Of a stretch of 64,000 nt of DNA, positions 51,001 through 60,195 are shown in pieces (the stretch's first letter is position 1; each line of letters opens with the position of its first letter). The notes under the pieces were generated by a model. It was given only the letters and a program-made list of their open reading frames with translations. It was not told the DNA's origin and made no database searches. Origin of the DNA: Fragilariopsis cylindrus CCMP1102 (Eukaryota; Bacillariophyta; Bacillariophyceae; Bacillariales; Bacillariaceae). The stretch lies in assembly GCA_900095095.1 (NCBI GenBank), contig FMBT01000307.1, positions 372,001 to 436,000 on the forward strand. The letters are read 5' to 3'. A program made the translations under genes and the position numbers.

Positions 51001-52325
51001 GAGTTAAGGTTTTGACAATGCCTCCTGAAGTTCCATTTGGGTTAGCGTTGGCAAGATCTATCAACGAATCATATGTCTCTTCCTCAGATGCAGCTAGGAT
51101 ATTGAAGATTAATCCATCACTCTTTGGTCGGATCACCAGTTCCTTAATATTTGCCCAGGGAGGGTATGATCTTGGCTTAAATCTTAAATCTCAGGAAGGC
51201 CTTTGTGTTGCTGGTTATACCAGGCAAAAGAAGGAAAATGTAACCAAAGATCCGCAAAGTGATGAAAAGAAGGCGTGGGATTCGGGCGATTCGCTCTTGG
51301 TCGTCGGTAGCGCAAGGGGTATCGGTGACACAGACAAGAACTCCCACAAGGAAAGGATACAATGGGAATATACTCCGAAATCAATCCGTCTTATCAACGA
51401 GTATCGTCAGCGATTCCCTCAACTTTTCAGTGCCCTTGCAAAACTTCCAAGTGAGAAGAAATACGATGCAAATATCGTCTTCGGTCCGAAAGGGGCAGAC
51501 GTACTTCCCAAGATCAGAGAGTGGTTGAACAACGTTGACAGTGCAAAATTACCAAGGACGCCTATATCTACTGAAACTATGACCCAAGAAGCCGTGATTG
51601 CAGTGGAGAAAGCAACCGATGTGCGCAATTTAGCTTTGAAGAAAAAGGGCTTTCCAATGGAATCATTGATTAAGATCCCCGGTAGCGTTTTGTATAGAGA
51701 AAATTCTACGGGTGCAACGGATGTCATGCTGGCAAGTGACCATAATGGCAATGAGGCACCAGAGCTTGGAGATAGAGTCGTAAACCTTTGTGCTAGCGGT
51801 ATCCCTTTTGGTGCACGAGGGATTGTTGTTGGTATTCACAAAGCTTCAACGGGTTGTGTTGAGATTGTGATGGACGAAGAATTCGTTGGAGGTACAAACT
51901 TGCAGGGACTTTGCTCTAATTTTAGAGGAAAGCTTGCAGTATGGGCACATTTGATGAAGAGCACAGTCGAAAACAACAGAGAAATAACTGATAAACACGT
52001 TCAACCGGGATCAGGCAAAGCAAAAGTTGATAAGATCTTATCTGGAATTGAAAAACAGATCGCAGATGATAATAATGGCTCAGTCTCTATTCCAACCCCA
52101 TCAAATTTGACCCAGCGAAGGCCTATAATTGCCTCCTCTCCAAACCGCCATGGATCGGCAGGTAAAATCAGGGCACCTTCGTCTGGAAAGTCGCGTGCTG
52201 AGTCTAGCGGTAGAGCCAAAAAACAAGCGGGCTGGCGAGAGGCGAGTGGTCCACCAGAAAAGGGTATTGGGTTCAAAGGAGTACGAAGGGGAAGAGTGGT
52301 ATCAATCAATGGAAAGCATTTATGA
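48059..52325 (+). CDS. XRN1: XRN1-type 5'-3' exoribonuclease
   Basis: Exons 48059-48073 (a 15-nt exon, MGVPK), 48251-49131 and 49259-52325 give 1320 residues in phase. The order follows XRN1: the N-terminal MGVPK|FYRWISERY, the metal site YLDMNGIIHGCTHPS, AIDGVAPRAKLNQQRSRRFR (which binds the 5' monophosphate), SGHELPGEGEHKIMEHIR, and YGQDADLIMLGL; then LVGNDFLPHLSTLDI across the third exon boundary, and the second conserved region with MWCLAYYYRGCISWGWFFPY. The long C-terminal part with SH3-like/Tudor segments (GKYRGCVGQVIGI; GARGIVVGIH) is XRN1 rather than XRN2. It degrades decapped cytoplasmic mRNA. The stop TGA overlaps the ATG of a following frame (ATGA at 52322-52325). Confidence 0.92.
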
Positions 52326-53176
52326 AAAGTGAAAAGAAAAATAAGACAACTGCGCGTGACACTCCTGTCTCTACATCAACGACAAATACTGCCGAGGGCA
52401 AGTCCACTGAATTGAAGGCGATGTTGGGTGTCACTCAAAGTCCAGCATCTCACTTGAAGGCTATGCTCGGTGTGAACACAACCATTGTACCTTCAGCTCC
52501 CAAAATCGTCCCTTCGCAACCCCAAAATCCTACTGCAAGTCTAAAAGCCGTTCTTGGAGTCAGTACTGACACGAATGCAGCCTCTTCTCATCCTCAACTA
52601 TCACAAGCAATGAACGATGGCTTTCCTCCTCCACCACCAGTACCTCCCTCTGCTGCTGACCAACTTTTGCAGCTCATGGCAAAGCAACAGCAGCAGCAGC
52701 AGCCTCTACATCAAATGCCAGCTGTTGTATCAGGTGGATCATCCTTCAACTTTGCCTACACTGAAGAGGGTAAAGACGAATCAGAAACACCTTCAATGAT
52801 GAATCATCATCCCCCTCCTCCATTCCAAACAATGCCAATGGGCTTTCCGCCGCCGCCTGCAGTACCAATGATGACTCCTTATGGTTACATTCCCCACCCA
52901 ATGCCCCCTGTTGGACATCCTGGAATTCCACCATCAGCAATGTCAATGGCTGCACGACAGCCTCCCAATGTAAACGACACAGGTACTGTATCAAGAGGGG
53001 ATTCCTCCGCTTTAGTCTCCGACGAAGAATTCCCTCCTTTGGGGGCTCAAGCACCAGCTTCATTGAAGGAGAAAGAAAGAAAAGAGCCTGATTCCGGAGG
53101 CACGAACACAAAGCCTCACGAGAAGACAACGCAAAATTTTCTTGTCCCTTCAGTTGTTAAGAACGGAAAGAAGTAA
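52322..53176 (+). CDS. Pro-rich tail frame with three LKAMLGV-type motifs, probably the XRN1 C-terminus
   Basis: This 284-codon frame starts at an ATG overlapping the XRN1 stop (ATGA). It has three copies of a short motif, LKAMLGV, LKAMLGV and LKAVLGV, spaced by about 20-40 residues, then poly-Gln and Pro/Met-rich stretches and EEFPPLGAQAP near the end. Leu-rich helical motifs and Pro-rich segments of this kind occur in mRNA-decapping factors, where they bind partners in P-bodies. Because the frame lies one base back from XRN1, it is most simply the XRN1 tail split by one missing base. A splice from GTACGA (near 52280) to an AAAAG acceptor (52336) would also join them in phase. A separate bicistronic protein is possible but unusual. 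Confidence 0.55.
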   Translation: MKSEKKNKTTARDTPVSTSTTNTAEGKSTELKAMLGVTQSPASHLKAMLGVNTTIVPSAPKIVPSQPQNPTASLKAVLGVSTDTNAASSHPQLSQAMNDGFPPPPPVPPSAADQLLQLMAKQQQQQQPLHQMPAVVSGGSSFNFAYTEEGKDESETPSMMNHHPPPPFQTMPMGFPPPPAVPMMTPYGYIPHPMPPVGHPGIPPSAMSMAARQPPNVNDTGTVSRGDSSALVSDEEFPPLGAQAPASLKEKERKEPDSGGTNTKPHEKTTQNFLVPSVVKNGKK

Positions 53177-53244
53177 TGCAGCTATTCTAAATAAATAATT
53201 AATTCTTTAATTTTATCTCTTTTATGATTAATCTTTTTGTAAAA

Positions 53245-54315
53245 TTATGATTTAATTTGAACGTCGAGCGCCTCAATCAGTTTTACAAGTTGAGGGTTTC
53301 CTCCGAGACTTTTAATTTCCGCCATAATTTCCCCCTTGAGAGAGGTGCATTTCGCTCTTGTGTATTCCATACTCCCCGATTCGACCATGATTTGTTGAGC
53401 AAATCGTTTCACGTCAGTATTGTCTGTTCTCTGTTTTAGAATGGATGATAATCTTTTGTCGTCAGGATTAAATCGTATACCTACACGTAACAGACCGACG
53501 AAGAAAGCGAACGAGATTTAGAGGGATGAGATAAGACGATGATTCAATCAAACAATCATTGGCTACTTACAATGTATCACTGGGTAACTAAATTTTCCTT
53601 CACTGATATCCTCACAAAAACACTTGGATTTCATATATTCCTCGTCCACAAGATTTACATAATCATCACGAATTTGAAAATAAACAGCTAAATTGTTGAC
53701 TAATGCGGTATAGTCTGTCGTTTGATTAGTCGTGGCAAATGCTTTCAAAAGCCCAACTGCAAGACGAAAAAGTCCACCGGTCTTATCTTGGACCATATTC
53801 AGGTACTCCTCTTCAGTCGGACAGTAACCTTCATCACGCCACATTATATCATGCCCTTGTCCCCTATGCAAATTCAACAATTCACCCACGAATACGTTCA
53901 TCGAAACGGGAGAATTTAAAGCGTGACATTTTTCCAGAGCAAGGAAGTAAGCGTAATTGGCTGAGTTAATCGTAGATGCGACACCAAAAATAGAATGAGC
54001 AACAGGAACGCCCCGACGTAGTTTGGAATTGTCTTCAATATCGTCAACCATAAGAGACGCATTGTGAAGATCACCGATGATTTCTTTCACTGAATCGAGC
54101 AGTTGGGGCTTAGAAGATTGATCAACGGTTAACCACGATTGAAAGCAATCTATCATTAATCCTCTCACATTTTTCCCAGGCATAGAATTGATATAGCGGA
54201 AGGATTCCAATAAAGCCAGATCTGTCTTGTGTGGTAATACTGATTCCTTTTTCGACATGGTTTCTTTCTCTATTATCTCGCTAGCCGTGTCGTTTTTTGT
54301 TTTGTTTTCTTTCAT
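53245..54315 (-). CDS. GGPPS: geranylgeranyl diphosphate synthase, type III
   Basis: Two exons (54315-53571, 53480-53245) encode 326 residues. The enzyme chains IPP units onto allylic diphosphates to make C20 GGPP, the precursor of carotenoids, phytol and prenyl groups. The first Asp-rich motif is LMVDDIEDNSKLRRG and the second IRDDYVNL, both required for Mg-diphosphate binding; the segment HSIFGVASTINSANYAYF and the short chain are those of the cytosolic animal/fungal-type (type III) enzymes. The C-terminus has FSYPVIHC then LKQRT and TSLKGEIMAEIKSLGGNP. No targeting peptide is evident from the ATG chosen (the first in-frame ATG; a GTG lies upstream), so a cytosolic or ER location is likely. 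Confidence 0.9.
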
Positions 54316-54898
54316 GGAAAAAATAATGTCGATTCCTCGTATCACACATAATTTATTTTAGAGAATATCTTGCTAACAAACAATGTAAGACCCACACTCA
54401 CACACGCCATCCAGTAGAAAAGATCTTGGATTTACGTACAGTTTATTGTATTCCAGATCTTGTACACGAGGCTTAATTGTTTTTGTCCGGAGAAATAATT
54501 TACTTAAGGAGACGCCCGAAGTGGCAAAGTTAGCAAGTAAGTATGAATAAAGTAATATCACCAGCCCTACGACGATTTGGCCTATTATTGTAAGACATTA
54601 CTTGTAAATATTATTAGTATCAAATAGCGCATACGATGTACTGTACTGTACAGTAATTAGGAGTAATAAGATAAATACTACTATGAAAAAGAAAAAAAAT
54701 GGATTAACGCTGCTTTAAACTTTCATAGTACCATGATCGAGCATTATTGTACAGGCGCACTGTTTCTAATATGTGCATTATTATACTAGGCTTTGTTTTC
54801 ACTTGGGGAAATCTTCTAGCAATTGCAAATTTCAATTCGCCTACCCTCATAATGCTAATTGTCAGTACAGTAATTAATTGGTTCTATATCAAATTTGT
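54316..54898. other. spacer between GGPPS and Oxa1
   Basis: About 580 bp. It has dispersed repeat copy B at 54484-54512 and a GTACTGTACTGTACAGTA palindromic run at about 54636-54655. No gene. Confidence 0.5.
54484..54512 (+). repeat. dispersed repeat copy B (TGTCCGGAGAAATAATTTAC...)
   Basis: Same 29-nt word as 11387-11415, same orientation, one mismatch (ACTTAAGG versus ACTTATGG). Confidence 0.6.
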
Positions 54899-56225
54899 TC
54901 ATCCTCTTCTACGAGCACGAGCGGTCTTACTGACTTGTTGTACACGTTTACGAGTTTCAACCTCCTTGTTGTGTCGCTTCATTTTGTCCTTTTCTGTTGT
55001 TGGTTCTCCCTTGACTTGCTTTACCAAATTGGTCATAGTCTCTTGAAAGCCTGCATCGGTTGACTTTCCGGGCATAGGTTTAGGACGATCCCAAATCCCA
55101 AATTTTTGTTTTACCCAATCGTTACGGAGAGCAATGGATTGTGACATTGTGATAAAATTGTTGGGTACCCAATAACAGAGCATAGCCGTTGGGAAAGTAG
55201 TAATGACGGGAACCATAACAAGTGCCATAGCCCGAAATGCGTTAACAATCATGGGTCCATGCTGCGGATTTGCGTCAATCATTTGATCTTTCCCAGTTTC
55301 AACAGTAGCAATAAATGATAGTCCACACATTACTGGTAAATATAAGTAGGATCTGGTACGGTCAAATCCGTGAACCAGAACAAACCCCCATCGGCTAATG
55401 CCTCAGGAAACAGATTGGGAAATTTTTTCATTCCAAAAAACATTCCAATAAACATAGGAGCCTGAACTAAGGGTGTTGTCAAAGCGGCAAATGGAGTAAC
55501 TTCGTACCGTTTGAATAATCCCTGCATATTTTCCGCAAAAGCTTTTTGTTCGGCTTGAGACGGGGTTCCAAGTAGTTCGTATCGTTTTTTTATCATGGCC
55601 AGTTCCGGCTGTAAGTGGGCCATGCGTGAGCTAGCTCGTTGCCCTCGAATTGCCAAAGGTAATATAATTAGACGTATACCGCACGTAACGCAAAAAATTG
55701 ATCCAGCGTAGCTAAATCCAGTAACATCGTTAAATAAATTAACAGCATTGATAGCCTGGTCTGCGATATTCCACCATTTTGGATCCCATATTTCTTGGGT
55801 TAGTGTCTCATCCGCAAACCATTTGTCACCTTCTGATGATGCTACCTTTTGTGACTCAATGAAAATTTTGTCCATTGTTTCTTCAAAGTTGTTTGGTTGC
55901 GATGACAACGATGACGATGTCACTGTCGATTCGGATAACGAAGTTGAAGAATCGGTTGTCGAGAGAAATCGTTGCTGCGAAGTCGAGTTATGCGTCAGTT
56001 TTAGGTTATTGTTACTTGAATATATGCTTCCAACAAATCCTTGTGTGCTGTAAGACATGCCAATGGGGCAATGCGTGTACAAAGTTGCTGCTGCTGCTGC
56101 GGCTGTCGACGATGATCTAGTTCTACATTCTTCCACTGCAATGATACTGACGACGATGGAAAGGTAATCCGAGTGCAACGCTGAAACAGCGAACTCAATG
56201 ATTGCGACGACGATATCCGGATCAT
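54899..56225 (-). CDS. OXA1: Oxa1/YidC/Alb3-family membrane insertase, probably mitochondrial, frame broken
   Basis: Two frames together make about 430-442 residues. The first ends with DLTVPDPTYIYQ-stop near 55334, and the second, one base back, continues immediately with PVMCGLSFIATVETG. Insertion of one T in the TTT at 55338-55340 gives DPTYILPVMCGLSFIA, the family sequence. Oxa1 features: five hydrophobic segments, the first with VTCGIRLIILPLAIRGQRAS (conserved Arg in the membrane groove), FAALTTPLVQAPMFIGMFFG, and the last AMLCYWVPNNFITMSQSIAL, then a basic ribosome-binding tail ending KTARARRRG. Location: QQRFLSTT is a typical mitochondrial cleavage site. The start is uncertain: ATG at 56225 (MIRISSSQSLSSLFQRCTR, a good presequence) lies in another frame; ATG at 56059 is in frame. 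Confidence 0.8.
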
Positions 56226-56331
56226 GGTTCTTGCGACGTGAATTTCTAGTACAACCAGGAAACAGAATACGTAATGTACGGTCTGAAACTACTGCACAGT
56301 GATTGTCGTTGAAGATAGCTGTAAGAGTCAA

Positions 56332-57208
56332 GTTATTACCAGTGTATGCTGTTGAATTATCTGATTTGACGCTTGATAAAGTTTAAAAGTGTTATTAGGG
56401 CCCGGCCCTACCACTCGTCCGTCGGCATCAAACATTCGAAATTGCTGACTATGTCAATTTTCTTTGACCCTCCTGTGGGAGTAAGACACGAGTTACTAGT
56501 GAATGACCAGCATAGCAGTACAGTACGTGTAGGTACGTAGTTTAACAAGATTATCATAAAATCACCATCATATTCTGAACTAAATATGAGTTAACTTTAG
56601 AGGATAAAGATCAATTGAAGGAAAAGAAAATGCACGCTGATGACATCTGCTGATTCTAATCGTGCAATCAGATATTTCTGAATCCTATATTTTCGTAGGT
56701 TATTGCTAGCTAATTCACAGGAAGATTGAATCTCAAACTCTCCATATATAGCATTCAAGAATAAGACTACAGCCAAGATTTGCTATTGTTAATTTGAATC
56801 AATGAAACTGTAGATTCGAAATGAATTAGCTAGTTCTTGCCCCCACTGATTTTCCTTACACAAAACTATGTTGGTTTATCTCGAATTGATGATTTTACCA
56901 TACAGGGATTACGTATGCACCGAGACAGGCATCTACATCTATATACCTATAAAATTACAAGATTTTTCGAATGAAATGATGCGTTAAATCTAAACGCATT
57001 AACTCAAACAATACAATATCCATATTCGATAATTAATTAGAATAAACATCAGATCTTATATGATTTTTACAGTGTTTTCAAAAGAGTCCACCGAAAAAAG
57101 GAAAATGACATACTGCATTGTATTCATTACCTATTTCTTTGATTCTTTGTCATTAACTGTTGACCAGTGCAATACCGATGTTTATCGTTAATATCGAAGA
57201 TCCACCCA
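56332..57208. other. spacer between Oxa1 and GPX, holding the GPX 3' UTR
   Basis: About 880 bp with no protein gene. It has dispersed repeat copy B at 56478-56503, followed by CAGTACAGTACGTG (56514-56527). The right-hand part must contain the 3' UTR of the minus-strand GPX gene; if that is a selenoprotein, a SECIS hairpin should be here. A short perfect hairpin (AATGAATAC...GTATGTCATT) occurs at about 57102-57127 but lacks the SECIS core. Confidence 0.45.
56478..56503 (+). repeat. dispersed repeat copy B (GGAGTAAGACACGAGTTACT...)
   Basis: Second copy of the word at 47187-47214, with several substitutions; TGAGTCA is changed to CGAGTTA here. Confidence 0.5.
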
Positions 57209-57904
57209 CTACTCTTTGATAACCTCTTTGATAACCTCTTTGATATCTTCTTCCATGAGGCGCTCAATATCAGCTTCTAAATCCGTTGGTACAGAAACTT
57301 CACCATTCTTACTTACAAGGAATTTCCCTCTAAAGTTCCACATCGGATCACTTGCTCCTGTTTCGTCCTTGAAAAACTTCCACACCTCTGGTGCCTCGTC
57401 ACCCTTTATCTTCCCTAACTTCATCAAGATGCCAGGAAAGTTTTTTGATTTGGCGAATTCTTGGATCTCTTCATCCTTTTCAAATTCCTGCCATCCAAAT
57501 TCTCTGCTCGGGAATCCAAGAATGGATAGCTTATCTCCACCCCATCGCTCATGCAGACTTGCGAACTGAGCATACTCGCGTTTAGTAGCACCTTTTGTTT
57601 AAAAAGAGGATTATTTATTTCATTCCGAAAAAAAGAAATTTCATACGGTGAGTTTATTACAACGTGTGACGAACGCGGTCGAGTCGAAACGCAATCTCGA
57701 CAACGAATAAGAACAGAAGCAACAACGACAATGACAACGACAACGAGACCTACCTCATTTCGAGGCAACATTGGTAGCATATACAACTTTTCCTCTGAAA
57801 TCTTCCATTTTTTTTATCGAACCGTCACTCGTGACGGCGGTTAACGAATAGAAAGACGTCATTCCTTTCTTTGATGCTGCTAGCTTGGTGGAAGATGATC
57901 CCAT
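57209..57904 (-). CDS. GPX: glutathione peroxidase with in-frame TGA at the catalytic (selenocysteine) codon
   Basis: Two exons (57904-57754, 57591-57209) give 177 residues if TGA at 57757-57755 (codon 50) is read as selenocysteine. The context is exactly the GPX active site: DFRGKVVYATNVASK, then TGA, then GATKREYAQF after the intron. Selenium GPX enzymes have NVAS..UG here and non-selenium ones NVASKCG. The rest is a complete GPX: LHERWGGDKLSILGFP, FGWQEFEKDEEI, FKDETGASDPMWNFRGKF (the tetrad Trp-Asn) and a C-terminal Lys/Glu tail from a 12-nt repeat. The intron splits the codon after the TGA, with GT-AG ends. It reduces lipid hydroperoxides and H2O2. I could not identify a SECIS element by eye. 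No targeting peptide is seen. Confidence 0.85.
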
Positions 57905-58317
57905 CGTTTCTTGATGATAAATATGTGTGTTTATTAAAAACTATAAAAATCAGTTGTTTTTTTATATGGCAAGTGATAAAGTACTGTAGTGCAAGTATCG
58001 TAATTCAATAAGAGTCACAACAAGCGAAACTTCGAAACTGTATGAGATGTTTTTTGTTGTACAAAATCTACCGCAATCGACGTAAGAAGGGAACTTTCTT
58101 GAATTCGGTATGTTTCGAAATATCGAAATAGTTTACACGTCATATTCTGCTTCCAGTCCAGTCCCGCATTAGAGACTGTTCCAGAACAACACAACGATTG
58201 AAGATTAATGAGTAATGACGACAAACGACAAGGCTTGAACTTTACTCATGCCATACATTTGTATTTGATATACCAAAATAAATAGATATAGTCCCGAAGG
58301 TGGGAAAAATAGCAGTC
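57905..58317. promoter_or_regulatory. divergent spacer, GPX / methyltransferase
   Basis: About 410 bp shared upstream region of two genes pointing away from each other. It contains an AGTACTGTAG word near 57983. No coding frame with family resemblance. Confidence 0.35.
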
Positions 58318-59704
58318 ATGATAGACCTTATGATAAAGAGAATTTACTCATGTGGTCTTTATCGGGGGGTTTCAATCCGAATACGACAATTGGAAAAAGT
58401 ACCGAATGTGTCATCATGCAGTAATCATCGCTTTTTCGCAACTTCGACGACATCAACGACGTCAAACACAGCTGTTAATAACCGACGACCAAGGAAAAAG
58501 AGAGGTAATTACGAACAATTCAGTGAAGCAAAGTTGGCAACAAGCATGATGGCCACAACAACAAGTTTAGCAGCTCCTTTTCAATATTCAGGGGATTCTA
58601 TAGACGATTACAAAAAAAAGGCCGAACTATCACCATGGGGTAAGTACTATTACTATTTAAACTAAGAGTACTATCAACATCATCATCAATACTTGTTAAT
58701 GGTAAATCAGAAAATCTTGTATGAGTTGATTTTTCATGTCGTAAACCAAGATGTTGTTCCTCTTCTAATGTATGATTGTATTGGTTATTATTATTATTAT
58801 TGAACGATGTTGATGCTATTGTTGTAATAGTTCCAGTACCCGATTCGGTTGCTAGGAAAATTTTCGATAGGGCAATTCCTGAACACAATGATGGGACCGA
58901 AATAAATGAGAAAGACGAGGTAAGTTTTTCTTTTCCCTTCCACCTCTTCAATTTCTATCATTGCAGTTTTGAAAAGAAAAAAGAAAACTATTGAATGATA
59001 GTTGTTCCGACAACAATAAATAATCGCTTGGAATAATGTTGAACAAATCTAAAGTATCTAAAATCGACCTTCATGTTTGCTATACTCTTCGTTTCTGTAA
59101 GGTACATGTCGAATTAGGAAGTGGAGACGGTCGTGTTAATTTCCATGCTATTGAATATGGTGTGAGCGAATCGATCGGAATCGACGTCGATGAAGATATT
59201 GTTAAGTTGGCGGATGAAAGATTGAAACGCATACACCCACGGCCAAACCTAAATTTTATCGTATCGGATCTGTTAGATCCAACATCTCCTGCTTGGAATG
59301 AACACGTCCCCCGAGCAACGATTCTTACTATGTACTTTGCTAAAGACGGTCTTGAAAAGATAAGACCTTATCTAGAGCAAGCCTTGCGAGGAAAGCGTTG
59401 CAAAATCTTTACATGTGGATACCCCATGCCAGGGTGGGAGTCACAAATAGTTGAAACTGTCCTTGATATGCCAATTCACTTTTATGACTGGGGTAACAAT
59501 GAAGTGAACATGATGGTTCTTCAGCCTTCTGATTCGTTCGTTGACAGATTACCGGCGGGAAAAATGATAAAAGGTGGAGGGGCTCCTTCGGATCACATGG
59601 ATCAGTATATGAGCCGAAAAAACAAAAAATCAACCTATAAAAAAGATCCCCTACCCGGATATCACCCAGATGATCTAATCGACGATGATTGGAATAACAT
59701 TTGA
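58318..59704 (+). CDS. class I SAM-dependent methyltransferase, FAM173/ATPSCKMT-like, probably mitochondrial
   Basis: Three exons (58318-58639, 58831-58919, 59102-59704) give 337 residues. The first ~45 residues are basic with HRFFATSTT, a typical mitochondrial presequence end. The catalytic part starts with WVPVPDSVARKIF (the PTPD-like helix of FAM173 proteins), then motif I VHVELGSGDGRVNF (LGSGDGR binds SAM), motif II GIDVDEDIVKLADERL, LNFIVSDLLDP, and the post-I strand RATILTMYFAK. FAM173 members methylate lysines of mitochondrial ATP synthase c-ring and adenine nucleotide translocase; that substrate assignment is inferred from similarity of layout only. The tail is Lys/Asp-rich and unusual. 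Confidence 0.75.
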
Positions 59705-60195
59705 CCGTAAATGTTCATTAATACAGTAGTATATGCTACTTCTTCTGTACAAAAAATGTTTTTTTCTTTTCTTCAACACCTCTTTTTATAGTACTCCCCC
59801 TTTCGACTTAATTCAACTATTCACCCCCTCCTTCATCCTCGATCCCCCGCATAATCACCTAGAAGGACCATGTTCAGTGCATGTGCACGCACAAATTGAA
59901 TAAATTAGTTTCTTTTCAATTTTAATTCGCCGAAACACGCTAGGGTGAACATGGTCCAGTATATTTACAGGGCAGTAATAGATATTATATATCCGTTTTC
60001 GACTTTTTTTTATTTGTTTTTCTTCTTCAATTCTACTAGAAGTATTGACACAAACATTCATTGTTTATTTTATATGGTAGACAATGATGTGTATTATTTA
60101 GACCCAACGTTTACCACTTGAGAGGAATAAAGATATACACAACGCATCCAGTCAGTCAGTACAAGTAAAAGCATACATTTCAAACAAACCAACTC
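59705..60195. other. spacer with MITE copy 2 and F-box gene upstream region
   Basis: No gene. Besides the MITE it contains a GTACAAGTAAAA word at 60159-60170, 26 bp before the F-box ATG, matching the one upstream of TRRAP. Confidence 0.5.
59862..59959. mobile_element. MITE copy 2 (about 98 bp, internal deletion)
   Basis: The left end has only GGACCATGTTCA, and the right ~85 bp match the right end of copy 1 at 32726-33014 almost base for base (GCACGCACAAATTGAATAAA through CACGCTAGGGTGAACATG and GGTCCAG). TA follows on the right, TA precedes GAAGGACC on the left. It therefore looks like a copy that lost its centre and most of the left inverted repeat. Confidence 0.75.

Noticed and set aside
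52322-53176. Interpretation of the XRN1 tail as a separate eukaryotic operon-like gene
   Set aside because: Bicistronic translation by ATGA overlap is rare in nuclear genes, and similar one-base breaks elsewhere in the window favour a split tail.
57102-57127. Hairpin in the GPX 3' region considered as a SECIS element
   Set aside because: The stem is short and pairs fully; it lacks the non-Watson-Crick ATGA/GA core and the apical AA loop, so it does not qualify by eye.
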